DNA from: Bacteroidota bacterium
GTDB taxonomy: Bacteria > Bacteroidota > Bacteroidia > Chitinophagales > Chitinophagaceae
Assembly: GCA_023386045.1 (NCBI GenBank)
Contig: JAEWKK010000035.1
Span: 39,606-103,605 of the forward strand
Reading direction: 5' to 3'
Length of the DNA stretch: 64,000 nt
Shown here: positions 16,503 through 24,133 of the stretch, piece after piece
Layout of the letters: the number at the start of each line of letters is the position of its first letter
Numbering within the stretch: the stretch's first letter is position 1
Position numbers and translations under genes: made by a program
The notes under the pieces: model-generated
What the model saw: the letters and a program-made list of their open reading frames with translations, nothing else
Database searches by the model: none
What the model was told of the DNA's origin: nothing

Positions 16503-17803
16503 TTTTCGGAGGCGGTTTTAACTGGTTGATAATAATCAGGCGGGAATGAATTGATGTTTCTCCATAACTCATACCATATGGGCACATCTTTTAAAAGTGC
16601 AATGCCATTGGCACCTGTTCCCATTTTTAATTCAGCAGGCCATTTTCGATAATTTGCATTCTCACTGATTAGAATTTTGAATTTGCCATTTTCACTTACA
16701 TCACTTTCAACAGCAGACACGATTCCTTCATAAGTTCCGTAGGAGGCATTGGGCCAGCCACTGAAAACAATTGCCGGAAAGCCATCAAATAAAAACCGCA
16801 CTTTCTGTCCCGGGGCAATGAGTGGAAGATCAACAGGTCTTACATAAAGTTCAACCGCATAATCGATCTTGTCGGGAACAATATGGACCAGTGCTTCACC
16901 TTCTTTTACCACTTCACCTAATCCTGAAGTCCGGGCCTGAACTATCTGTCCGCTTTGAGGTGCAAGTATGTAGTACATGCCGTTTCGAATGGAATAAGAG
17001 GCATACTGGTTGCGCAGCTTCGCAATTTCACCCTTTGTAGTTTCCACCTGCGAAAGAGATCCAAACTTATCACCCTCAGCTTTCGAAAATTTTTCGGCAT
17101 AGTCCTGTCGCAGCGCTTCCCATTCTATTTCCAGAATTTTTCTTTCCTGCAATGAAGCCTGGTACCTGTTTTCTGCACTTATTTTTTTTGCGAGTGAAGA
17201 TTGAAAAACCTGGTTCCGGGATTCCAGTTGTGTTAATGAAACCAGACCACTGTCGTGCATGGATTTCTGCCTGCTGTATTGAAGGGATGCGATCTTCCAG
17301 TCATTAATGGCAGCCGCCATCTCCGCACTGTCGGACCTGATTTTAACTTCTACCTGCAAAAGTTTTGACTTAAGCTGGTCCAGTTTTGAGGTTAATGAAC
17401 CACCCAGGGCGGCAATCTGGTTTTCAGTTGCCTTTACCTTGCTGCTGTAAAATTGTATTGAAGCTTCCTTAGAAAGAATTTGTTCATCTGTTCTTTGCAA
17501 AAGCTGCGGATCGAGGTATTCCTGTTTGATTTCTGAAAGTTGCACTATCGTGTCGCCTTTTTCTACCAGGTCTCCTTCTTTCACATACCATTTCACAACA
17601 CTTCCACCGATGATGGTATTAATCTGCTGTGGCCTTTGCTGCTGCTTCAAGGCCGTAACTTTTCCTTTTGCACGTATATTTTGTGTCCATGGAATAAACA
17701 TGAATGCGATGAGTAAGGCCAACAGGCTGAAGGACCATTTTTTAATATGGTTTTTTCTTTCCTGCCTGTACACATAACTATATGCTTGGAATTTTTGTTT
17801 CAT
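16499..17803 (-). CDS. HlyD family membrane-fusion (periplasmic adaptor) protein
   Basis: A 434-residue adaptor: short cytoplasmic N-terminus, one membrane helix (about 24-41), a lipoyl half-motif (GGSVVKWYVKEGDLVEKGD, about 67-85), a long coiled-coil hairpin (about 100-270) and a second lipoyl half plus beta-barrel (APQSGQIVQARTSGLGEVVKEG). This is the HlyD/LktD type used with ABC transporters in type I secretion. It overlaps the ABC gene by 4 bp upstream and TolC by 4 bp downstream, so stoichiometric, coupled translation is likely. Confidence 0.88.
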   Translation of the reverse strand: MKQKFQAYSYVYRQERKNHIKKWSFSLLALLIAFMFIPWTQNIRAKGKVTALKQQQRPQQINTIIGGSVVKWYVKEGDLVEKGDTIVQLSEIKQEYLDPQLLQRTDEQILSKEASIQFYSSKVKATENQIAALGGSLTSKLDQLKSKLLQVEVKIRSDSAEMAAAINDWKIASLQYSRQKSMHDSGLVSLTQLESRNQVFQSSLAKKISAENRYQASLQERKILEIEWEALRQDYAEKFSKAEGDKFGSLSQVETTKGEIAKLRNQYASYSIRNGMYYILAPQSGQIVQARTSGLGEVVKEGEALVHIVPDKIDYAVELYVRPVDLPLIAPGQKVRFLFDGFPAIVFSGWPNASYGTYEGIVSAVESDVSENGKFKILISENANYRKWPAELKMGTGANGIALLKDVPIWYELWRNINSFPPDYYQPVKTASEK

Positions 17804-19440
17804 GGCTTGATTTTATCCAGGTCAATAATTTTATTAAATGAAGCAGTCAGCTCCTGATCATTGCTTGTTAGGATAACTGTTGCCGGATTGGCGACCAGCA
17901 ATTGCCTGATCTTTTCTCTGCTCCCTTCGTCGATGCCGTAAAAAGGATTTTCCAAAATCAATAGTTCCGGTTTATGAGCAAGTGCCCTTACCAAAAGAAT
18001 TTTTTGTATTACAGTCCTGGGCAGTCGTTTACCTGTAGGATCCAGGATCGTATCATAACCCTCAGGCAGGTCTTCAAGAAAAGGAAGTAGCCCCGTCTGT
18101 TCACATAGATAAGTAACGAATTCACCGTCTATGTCCTCTCTTTCCATAGTCAGGTTCTCCCAAAGACTACCATGAAAAATATTTTCCTGGGCAAAAAGAA
18201 TTCCCATCTTCGACCTCAGGGTATTGATATCATAGTTAGGGACAGGAACATTGTTGATGCAAAGAGAGCCGGTATAATCCCTGTAAAAACCGGATATTAA
18301 TTTCAATAGTGTGGATTTCCCTTTACCAGGACTACCCTTTATGCAAACCTTTTCTCCTGCATCAATTGAAAAACTCACCTGTTGAAGAACTTTTCTTCCA
18401 GGCTCGTATTCAAAACAAAGATCTTTAGCGCTAACAGTTATTCCTAAATACTGCAATGGATAGCTGCCCGAATTTTCAACCGGTTTATCAATAAGTTTAT
18501 TGATCTTTTCAATTGCTGTCATGATATCATAAACGCTATCCAGGTTCACCACTATCTTTTCAACAGAAGTGATCACCGCCAGTATGATAATTTCAGCAGC
18601 AACAAACTGCCCGATGTTGATTTGCTGATCAACCAGGAGAAGTACGCCACCCACCAGGATGGCCGCCGTTATCAGCACTTTGAAGCCAATCAGGACCTTA
18701 TACTGCAGCTCCAAAACTTTGAAGTGTTTCGTTCTTGCATTCAAATAGGCAATGGTTTTTTGATCAGCTTTTTTCAGGTGCAGCTCACTGCCAGAAAATT
18801 TAAATACCCTTACCATCCTTGCCATTTCCTCCAGCCAGGCAGCAACACCGTATTTATTAGCGCTTTCCTGCAAGCTGCTATTTAATCCCTTCAGCCCTGT
18901 AGAATGAAGGATCAGCCACAATACCAATAATAGAAGAATACCAAAAAGAATAAAAAATGGATGGTAAAAAGAAAGTACCATCAATCCCAGTAAGATCTGG
19001 ATCACTGCAGTTGGAACTTCCAATAGAAGTTTGGAAAAACCTTTCTGGAGAATCATGGTATCAAAGAAACGGTTGACCAGTTCAGGCAAATAAAACCCGT
19101 CTACTTTTTTCAGGTCAAGTTTGGGCAAACGGTCTGCAAAGGCAAAGGAATATTTTACGAATAATCTTTGTTGCACTCTTTCAATCACACGCATCTGGCT
19201 CACTCTCAGAACACCAGCCAAAAAGACCGCCACAATAAGTATCGAGATCAAAACGACCAGGGAAGTAGAAAGGGTTCCACCCAATACAAAACCGATTATA
19301 GTTTGAATACCCAGTGGTAAAGACAACTGTATTAAACCAGTTAGTAAGGCAAAAAAATAAATAGCAGTAATGTCTGATCTTTTTTCTTTTATAAGGTCCC
19401 AAAGTCTTGCAACAGGACTCATAGATGTAGTCATCGTCAA
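17800..19440 (-). CDS. Type-I-secretion-like ABC transporter with degenerate ATPase motifs
   Basis: A 546-residue half-transporter: six-helix membrane domain (about 20-310) and nucleotide-binding domain (about 325-546), without an N-terminal C39 peptidase. Walker A is intact (GSPGKGKST, 369-377) and Q418 occupies the Q-loop. The rest is eroded: the LSGGQ signature is replaced by LPRTV (473-477), the Walker B Asp is Glu497, the catalytic Glu is Asn498, and the switch His is Asn527 (TSND). It pairs with HlyD-like and TolC genes by 4-bp overlaps. Either it binds ATP with little or no hydrolysis, or it belongs to a divergent clade that uses other residues. Substrate unknown; a short ORF upstream could be cargo. 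Confidence 0.85.
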   Translation of the reverse strand: MTMTTSMSPVARLWDLIKEKRSDITAIYFFALLTGLIQLSLPLGIQTIIGFVLGGTLSTSLVVLISILIVAVFLAGVLRVSQMRVIERVQQRLFVKYSFAFADRLPKLDLKKVDGFYLPELVNRFFDTMILQKGFSKLLLEVPTAVIQILLGLMVLSFYHPFFILFGILLLLVLWLILHSTGLKGLNSSLQESANKYGVAAWLEEMARMVRVFKFSGSELHLKKADQKTIAYLNARTKHFKVLELQYKVLIGFKVLITAAILVGGVLLLVDQQINIGQFVAAEIIILAVITSVEKIVVNLDSVYDIMTAIEKINKLIDKPVENSGSYPLQYLGITVSAKDLCFEYEPGRKVLQQVSFSIDAGEKVCIKGSPGKGKSTLLKLISGFYRDYTGSLCINNVPVPNYDINTLRSKMGILFAQENIFHGSLWENLTMEREDIDGEFVTYLCEQTGLLPFLEDLPEGYDTILDPTGKRLPRTVIQKILLVRALAHKPELLILENPFYGIDEGSREKIRQLLVANPATVILTSNDQELTASFNKIIDLDKIKP

Positions 19441-19472
19441 TAATTAAAATAAAATAAGAGAATAAGAATAGC

Positions 19473-19754
19473 TTAGAATAAAAGCCCTGTGTCCGGAGGA
19501 GGAGTAGGTTTGCTGATCAGAGGGTAATCATGCAAACGGGTACACAGATCTGCATAATAGAAATCCTGATCAATAGCTATGATTTCAAACGAGGAGGTCT
19601 GAAATTGCTTTTGCCGGAATTTCTCTTCTTTGCTGAATTCTGTATTTTCTGGCTTATCCATGAAACAGGCCTGCTCCTGTTGCGGTATGCGATGTTGCAC
19701 AACAATTTGATAAACTGTAGCAAGAAGGGATAATATGAGAACCAGTTTTTTCAA
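19473..19754 (-). CDS. Small protein of unknown function upstream of the ABC export operon
   Basis: A possible 93-residue product from a TTG start: a Lys-Lys start followed by a hydrophobic helix (about 3-19), then a charged middle (KPENTEFSKEEKF) and a Pro-rich end (SKPTPPPDTG). No ATG is available in frame. It lies 32 bp upstream of the ABC gene on the same strand, which suggests co-transcription. It could be a secreted or membrane-anchored peptide handled by the exporter, but no leader or double-glycine motif is visible. It has no recognised family, and a non-coding leader remains possible. Confidence 0.45.
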   Translation of the reverse strand: MKKLVLILSLLATVYQIVVQHRIPQQEQACFMDKPENTEFSKEEKFRQKQFQTSSFEIIAIDQDFYYADLCTRLHDYPLISKPTPPPDTGLLF

Positions 19755-19815
19755 GCAGCTGCAAGATGCAGAAGGAGGAATTCAGTTGAAAGCAGCAAAC
19801 ACCTCTGGTTATTGT

Positions 19816-19836
19816 AATATAGCTGATAGCTATATT
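19816..19836. promoter_or_regulatory. 21-bp palindrome, candidate operator of the XRE regulator
   Basis: Nine-base arms AATATAGCT and AGCTATATT around GAT form a perfect inverted repeat between the divergent XRE gene and the exporter operon. It is a plausible dimer site for the XRE protein. Binding is inferred. Confidence 0.5.
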
Positions 19837-19844
19837 TTACAGCT

Positions 19845-19856
19845 CTTGTTAACAAG
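19845..19856. promoter_or_regulatory. 12-bp palindrome CTTGTTAACAAG
   Basis: A second perfect palindrome, 8 bp beyond the first and 69 bp before the XRE start. Two sites in one divergent spacer are common for autoregulated XRE repressors. Function is inferred. Confidence 0.35.
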
Positions 19857-19925
19857 CTATTAGCGAGTACAAGATTTTTTCTTTTGCTTTTCGACCAAAA
19901 AATTCTTTAATTGAAATAAAAAAAA

Positions 19926-20294
19926 ATGCCGGGCCACGTCATTAAAAAGTATCGCGAACTCAGGAACTATTCCCAAAAATATGTTGCATCGCGGTTGAAT
20001 ATGTCTCAAAACGCCTATAGCAAAATCGAAAACAATATCACCCAGCTCACGGTGCACCATGTTAAGGAACTTGCCAGGATCCTTGATGTTTCTGTTACAG
20101 ATTTACTAAGGGATGACTTTGAGATCCATAAGCCTTTTGCCCTGCCAAAAACCGTTACCAAAGCTGATGTGTTGGAACATATCAGTAACCTTCAAAACAA
20201 GGTCATGGAAAAACAAGCTATTAAGCATGATGCCTACATTGCTGTTTTATCCCTGGTCATAGCTGCCGAGAATTCAATAACCCTTGTTCATTAG
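19926..20294 (+). CDS. XRE family helix-turn-helix transcriptional regulator
   Basis: A 122-residue protein with a Cro/C1-type HTH (about 5-62): IKKYRELRNYSQKYVASRL, MSQNAYSKIEN as recognition helix and LARILDVSVTDLL. The remaining half (about 75-122) is a helical segment (ISNLQNKVMEKQ) likely used for dimerisation. It is divergent from the small ORF and the TolC/HlyD/ABC operon, with two palindromes in the 171-bp spacer, so local control of that exporter is the obvious hypothesis. The ATG follows an A-rich run and no Shine-Dalgarno is seen. Confidence 0.85.
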   Translation: MPGHVIKKYRELRNYSQKYVASRLNMSQNAYSKIENNITQLTVHHVKELARILDVSVTDLLRDDFEIHKPFALPKTVTKADVLEHISNLQNKVMEKQAIKHDAYIAVLSLVIAAENSITLVH

Positions 20295-20537
20295 GGACGT
20301 AAAAATCTTTAATTACATCAGGGCAACCAGGTTGTTTTTTGATCAATAGCAGTAATAAAGAGATTGCCTTCGCCTTTGTTTATAGTCCGTGCAACTATGC
20401 TCTGAATCTGTTCAACAAATTCTAATCTCTTCCTGATAAATCTAGCGAGGCCGGCCATTGAAGCTGAATGGTTATCGGTAAATTTATTGAAGCATCTATT
20501 TGAACAAACTCTATTCACCACAGACTAAACTAATTTT

Positions 20538-21629
20538 ATGGAAGTCGTACGACCAACAACGGAAGGAGCAAAAACCATTATCGCAAAACAGGTTAAAGCA
20601 TTTGGAACGGAAGGCGCTACTGCACCCCTTCAATCATTAAATATTCAACGAAGAACACCCACCGCGCATGATATAGAAATTGAGATCCTCTATTGTGGTG
20701 TTTGTCATTCAGATCTTCATACGGCAAGAAATGAATGGCACAGCACATTATATCCCTGTGTGCCGGGTCATGAGATCGTGGGGAAAATTGTAAGCGTAGG
20801 AAGTCATGTTACCAAATTTAAAGTGGGAGATCTTGCCGGTGTAGGTTGCCTGGTGGACAGCTGTCGGGAGTGTGATTATTGTAAAGAAGACCTCGAGCAA
20901 TATTGCTCCAATGGAAGCACGGGCACTTACAATTCTACCGACAAATTCCTGGGCACACAAACCTACGGTGGCTATTCTGAAAGCATCGTGGTAGATGAAT
21001 CATTTGTATTGAGGATTCCCGAAAACCTTGACCTGGCAGCAACTGCGCCGCTATTATGCGCAGGCATCACCACCTATTCTCCATTGAAGCACTGGAATGT
21101 GGGGCCTGGTAAAAAAGTGGGCATCGTAGGTATTGGCGGATTGGGACACATGGCTGTGAAGCTGGCCAAAGCGATGGGTGCAGAAGTAGTTGTGTTTACC
21201 ACCTCACCTTCCAAGTTTGAAGATGCGAAACGTTTGGGAGCAGATGATGTGATCCTTTCAAAAGACCCCGAACAAATGAGCCGTTATGCCGGCAAGCTTC
21301 ATTTTGTTCTGGACGCCGTTTCCGCTCAACATGATATCAATACTTACCTGAACCTTTTAAGAGTAGATGGTTCCCTGGCACTGGTGGGTGCACCTGAAAA
21401 TCCTTTGCCGGTGGCGGCATTCAGCCTGATTCCTTTCCGAAGGAGCTTTGCAGGTTCCCTGATTGGCGGTATTGCCGAAACCCAGGAGATGCTTGATTTT
21501 TGTGGCAGCCATAATATTGTATCAGATATTGAAATGATTCCCATCCAGCAGATCAATGAAGCCTATGAACGACTGCTGAAAGGTGATGTGAAGTACCGTT
21601 TTGTCATTGACATGGCATCGCTGAAGTAA
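20538..21629 (+). CDS. Zinc-dependent NAD(P)-linked alcohol dehydrogenase (YahK/cinnamyl-alcohol type)
   Basis: A 363-residue medium-chain dehydrogenase. Catalytic zinc ligands are in YCGVCHSDLH (Cys56), PGHE (His78, Glu79) and the later APLLCAG Cys. Structural zinc ligands are Cys109, Cys112, Cys115 and Cys123. The nucleotide-binding motif is GIGGLGHMAVKLAKAMGAEV. It reduces aldehydes or oxidises primary alcohols in the cytoplasm, usually with NADPH. The N-terminus (about 1-15) is slightly longer than in E. coli YahK. It is followed by a 13-bp-arm hairpin at 21636. The 243-bp spacer upstream holds no convincing gene. Confidence 0.92.
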   Translation: MEVVRPTTEGAKTIIAKQVKAFGTEGATAPLQSLNIQRRTPTAHDIEIEILYCGVCHSDLHTARNEWHSTLYPCVPGHEIVGKIVSVGSHVTKFKVGDLAGVGCLVDSCRECDYCKEDLEQYCSNGSTGTYNSTDKFLGTQTYGGYSESIVVDESFVLRIPENLDLAATAPLLCAGITTYSPLKHWNVGPGKKVGIVGIGGLGHMAVKLAKAMGAEVVVFTTSPSKFEDAKRLGADDVILSKDPEQMSRYAGKLHFVLDAVSAQHDINTYLNLLRVDGSLALVGAPENPLPVAAFSLIPFRRSFAGSLIGGIAETQEMLDFCGSHNIVSDIEMIPIQQINEAYERLLKGDVKYRFVIDMASLK

Positions 21630-21635
21630 GTGCGT

Positions 21636-21669
21636 AGTAACAGAGCGAGAGCACTTTCGCTCTGTTACT
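21636..21669 (+). terminator. Strong hairpin after the alcohol dehydrogenase
   Basis: Perfect 13-bp arms (AGTAACAGAGCGA / TCGCTCTGTTACT) around an 8-base loop, 7 bp after the stop. No real T run follows, so it may act as an mRNA 3'-end stabiliser or weak terminator. Confidence 0.55.
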
Positions 21670-21746
21670 CATTTCTGTCCTTCCCTGACCGTGGTCATAT
21701 TTCATGAATTCTTTTGCCTTCAATTTTGGAGCCATAGCTGCTTATT

Positions 21747-22319
21747 ATGAATCGCTCCATTATCCAGAGATATGTTTTACCCTTTATTCAGTGGTTTGCA
21801 TTAATGATCCTGGTTGCAATTGCCATTGATTATTTCCTTCACCGCAATCAATTGGTATATATAGGTCGCTATCTCGGTTATATAGGAACTATCATTATCA
21901 TTTTATCATTCGTTTATTCACTTCGAAAAAGAAAGATCATTACAAAGGGTTCACCAAAGGATCTTTTGGCTTTGCATGAATATATGGCCTGGGGAGGATC
22001 TGTGATGATCCTTGTTCACGCAGGCATTCATTTCAACGCCCTTCTTCCCTGGCTTGCAGTACTGATGTTATTAATAGCTGTGGCTTCAGGACTGGTAGGC
22101 AAGTTCCTTTTAAAAAAAGCAAACCAAACCTATAAGGAAAAGCTCCAGCACCTTTTGAAATCGGGAATGGAAAAAGAGGAAGCGGAAAAAAAATTATTCT
22201 TTGATTCCGTTGCTGTAGATATCATGAAGAAATGGAGGGTGGTTCATCTTCCAATAACCCTTGTACTGGGAATCCTTGCGCTACTTCATATTATTAGCAT
22301 CATAATGTACTCGAGATGA
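21747..22319 (+). CDS. Membrane-bound di-heme-type cytochrome b-like protein
   Basis: A 190-residue protein with four or five predicted membrane helices (about 13-32, 40-58, 78-112, 167-187). Histidines lie inside helices at 77 (LHEYM), 91 and 95 (LVHAGIH), 167 (RVVHLP) and 181 (LLHIIS), the pattern for bis-His heme b ligation as in cytochrome b561/NapC-partner-type proteins. A cytoplasmic loop (about 123-160) is Lys/Glu rich. Its stop overlaps the start of a decaheme cytochrome c by 4 bp (ATGA), which strongly suggests a complex moving electrons between the quinone pool and periplasmic hemes. The exact family is uncertain. Confidence 0.7.
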   Translation: MNRSIIQRYVLPFIQWFALMILVAIAIDYFLHRNQLVYIGRYLGYIGTIIIILSFVYSLRKRKIITKGSPKDLLALHEYMAWGGSVMILVHAGIHFNALLPWLAVLMLLIAVASGLVGKFLLKKANQTYKEKLQHLLKSGMEKEEAEKKLFFDSVAVDIMKKWRVVHLPITLVLGILALLHIISIIMYSR

Positions 22320-23209
22320 AAGCATTTCTTTTTTTACTGTTCATTGCCCTCATTGTAGCCTTAAATATATGGTTTCCCAAACTGATGCTGAATCCAGGAA
22401 AGCTTTCAGAAGGTCATCAGAAGATCGAAAAAAAATGCACTGCCTGCCATCAGCCATTTTGGGGAATCAGAGATGCTAAATGCATCTCCTGTCACCAACC
22501 CGATGAGATCAGCAAAAAATCCTCTGCAGGCAATACTACATCACTTGATTTTCATAAAGCCTTAAAGAAACAGGCCTGTACTTCCTGTCATACAGATCAT
22601 AAAGGTCTGGATCCTGACCTTGCAACCATGAATTTTGAGCATGATGCGCTTTCACTTACCATCAGGAATAATTGTAGCAGCTGTCACGAAAAACCCGTCG
22701 ACTCCTTGCATGCACAGTTATCTGTTTCCTGTGGAAGTTGTCATAATACCAATGACTGGAAATTCACAGGAAGCTTTGATCATGATCTCATTACCGGCAT
22801 CAACAAAACCAACTGTGTTGCCTGCCATAAGAAACCTGTTGATGACCTGCACCAATCTGTCCAAAACAATTGCATGGATTGCCACTCAACTTCTAAATGG
22901 TCTCCTGCAACCTTTGATCATGCTGAATATTTTGTTCTTGACAGGGATCATAATGTCAACTGCAATACCTGTCATACGGACAAAGCCAGTTTCAAAACCT
23001 ATACCTGCTATGGCTGCCATGAACATTCGGAACCAAAGATCGCAAGGGAGCACCAGGAAGAAGGGATCACTGATTTCGCTGACTGCGCCTCCTGTCACAG
23101 GAGCAGCGACAAGCATGACATCCGCTCCGGAAAAAATGAAAGAAACGGGGAATTAAGAAATTACATTGAGTCAGAATCCAGGAAACAAAAGAAAGAACAT
23201 GATGATTGA
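22316..23209 (+). CDS. Decaheme c-type cytochrome, membrane-anchored
   Basis: A 297-residue protein with one N-terminal membrane anchor (about 2-20) and ten CxxCH heme-attachment sites between residues about 41 and 265 (CTACH, CISCH, CTSCH, CSSCH, CGSCH, CVACH, CMDCH, CNTCH, CYGCH, CASCH). Repeated phrases such as HEKPVDSLH and HKKPVDDLH show internal duplication, and many distal His residues can serve as sixth ligands, as in class III / NrfB-like multiheme cytochromes. The C-terminus is a charged tail. It should lie in the periplasm and pass electrons to or from the partner cytochrome b encoded upstream with a 4-bp overlap. The terminal acceptor or donor is unknown and no reductase gene is adjacent. 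Confidence 0.88.
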   Translation: MKAFLFLLFIALIVALNIWFPKLMLNPGKLSEGHQKIEKKCTACHQPFWGIRDAKCISCHQPDEISKKSSAGNTTSLDFHKALKKQACTSCHTDHKGLDPDLATMNFEHDALSLTIRNNCSSCHEKPVDSLHAQLSVSCGSCHNTNDWKFTGSFDHDLITGINKTNCVACHKKPVDDLHQSVQNNCMDCHSTSKWSPATFDHAEYFVLDRDHNVNCNTCHTDKASFKTYTCYGCHEHSEPKIAREHQEEGITDFADCASCHRSSDKHDIRSGKNERNGELRNYIESESRKQKKEHDD

Positions 23210-23321
23210 GAGCAGTTGAATATTGAACAAATGATTCATGAACAGGGAATGTAGAAGTGAAGGAACATCAGGCAGATATACAAGTCCTATTTTATCATTT
23301 TTGAATTTTTCCAGCAGAGAG

Positions 23322-23351
23322 AAAAAGCCTGGTAAGATTCCAGGCTTTTTT
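23322..23351 (+). terminator. Rho-independent terminator after the cytochrome pair
   Basis: Arms AAAAAGCCTGG and CCAGGCTTTTT around a 7-base loop, followed by T. It lies 112 bp after the cytochrome c stop and before the tRNA-Leu promoter. Confidence 0.88.
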
Positions 23352-23408
23352 AAAAAAGTGCATGATGTAGGTAAAAGGAAATCAGCTAAAAAATTGAAAC
23401 AGCTGAAT

Positions 23409-23441
23409 TTGAAATTTATATTTCTTTAGCCACTATATTTG
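23409..23441 (+). promoter_or_regulatory. tRNA-Leu promoter (TTG, 22 bp, TATATTTG)
   Basis: TTG at 23409-23411 and an exact -7 element TATATTTG at 23434-23441. The mature tRNA begins 7 bp later at 23449, which calibrates the -7 to +1 distance for this genome. Confidence 0.7.
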
Positions 23442-23448
23442 CAGCCCC

Positions 23449-23530
23449 GCCCGGGTGGCGAAATTGGTAGACGCACCGTCTTCAGGTGGCGGCGCCGCGA
23501 GGTGTGCTGGTTCGAATCCAGTCCCGGGCA
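23449..23530 (+). tRNA. tRNA-Leu, anticodon CAG
   Basis: Full cloverleaf: acceptor GCCCGGG / CCCGGGC, D stem GCG/CGC, anticodon stem CCGTC/GGCGG (one G-T pair) with loop TTCAGGT, a long variable arm typical of class II Leu tRNAs, and T arm GCTGG-TTCGAAT-CCAGT. The discriminator is A23530. CCA is not encoded (next bases are CAA). The 3' end is copied, in altered form, in the two repeat units immediately downstream. Confidence 0.97.
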
Positions 23531-23718
23531 CAAAAAAAGAGCGGAGAAACAGAGCGTGAGCGATGTTGCTCCGCTTTTTTATTTTGCTTGGCTTTTTGCT
23601 GATGTTACAAATCTTAAATGTTCTTCGATTATTATTTTTTAGAACTTTTGAATCATTTCAAGCGCTTGAGGTAAGCTGGTTCCCTGCCTGACTGCGTCAC
23701 GCAGGCAGGGAATCCAGA
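23523..23718 (+). repeat. Tandem repeat unit 1 (196 bp) starting in the tRNA-Leu acceptor
   Basis: Begins with CCCGGGCAC of the tRNA acceptor, contains the terminator hairpin, then an AT-rich stretch and CAAGCGCTTG, and ends with GCTGGTTC, a palindromic hairpin (CCCTGCCTG / CAGGCAGGG) and GAATCCAG. The end is thus a tRNA-Leu T arm split inside its loop by a hairpin insert. Confidence 0.9.
23531..23582 (+). terminator. Terminator of tRNA-Leu (inside repeat unit 1)
   Basis: Stem AGCGGAG / CTCCGCT with a loop of about 22 bases, preceded by an A run and followed by TTTTTT. A copy of the same structure is in repeat unit 2 at about 23727-23777. Confidence 0.8.
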
Positions 23719-23913
23719 CCCGGGCACAAAAAAAGAGCGGAGAAACAGAGCGTGAGCGATGTTGCTCCGCTTTTTTATTTTGCTTGGCTTTTGCTGATGT
23801 TACAAATCTTAAATGTTCTTCGATTATTATTTTTTAGAACTTTTGAATCATTTCAAGCGCTTGAGGTAAGCTGGTTCCCTGCCTGACTGCGTCACGCAGG
23901 CAGGGAATCCAGT
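23719..23913 (+). repeat. Tandem repeat unit 2 (195 bp)
   Basis: A nearly identical copy of unit 1: one T is missing in the GGCTTTTTGC run, and the base before the closing CCCGGGCA is T instead of A. It also ends in the split T arm followed by CCCGGGCAC at 23914, where a third, diverged copy begins. Confidence 0.9.
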
Positions 23914-24027
23914 CCCGGGCACAAATACAGAGCGAGTGCGGAGAGCGAAGAGCGAAAATTGATTTGTTCCCCGCTCTTGCTTCGCCTTTGCAGATGTTTC
24001 GGCGAACGCAGTCTGTTTCTCACTCTC
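23914..24027 (+). repeat. Third, diverged repeat copy before higBA
   Basis: Begins CCCGGGCACAAA, contains GAGCG-rich words and a CCGCTCTTGC stretch, and ends with a 32-bp segment (23996-24027) that recurs exactly at 24976-25007 after higA. It is the left flank of the toxin-antitoxin module. Confidence 0.75.
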
Positions 24028-24122
24028 AGATTCATTCCTCCATATTCCAATCCTTTTTTGGATTATCGAACCAATAACCTTTATTCTATCCAAAGAAAAG
24101 TTCACCAATAGAAAACTTTTTG

Positions 24123-24130
24123 TATCTTCG
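24123..24130 (+). promoter_or_regulatory. -7-like element (TATCTTCG) of higBA
   Basis: TATCTTCG differs from TAnnTTTG at one base and is 3 bp from the GTG start at 24134. Confidence 0.35.
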
Positions 24131-24133
24131 ACT

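Noticed and set aside
15132..19440. RND-type multidrug pump
   Set aside because: The inner-membrane component is an ABC half-transporter and the adaptor is HlyD-type with a long coiled coil, so type-I-secretion-like is the better class.
20318..20521. 67-residue minus-strand ORF between the XRE and alcohol dehydrogenase genes
   Set aside because: No recognised motif, no start support, and it overlaps the presumed promoter region of the dehydrogenase.
22635..23156. 173-residue plus-strand ORF inside the cytochrome c gene
   Set aside because: An alternate frame of the decaheme gene, whose ten CxxCH sites fix the true frame.
23675..23925. Additional tRNA-Leu genes in the repeat units
   Set aside because: Only the T-arm halves and acceptor 3' strand are present; no D arm, anticodon arm or 5' acceptor strand.
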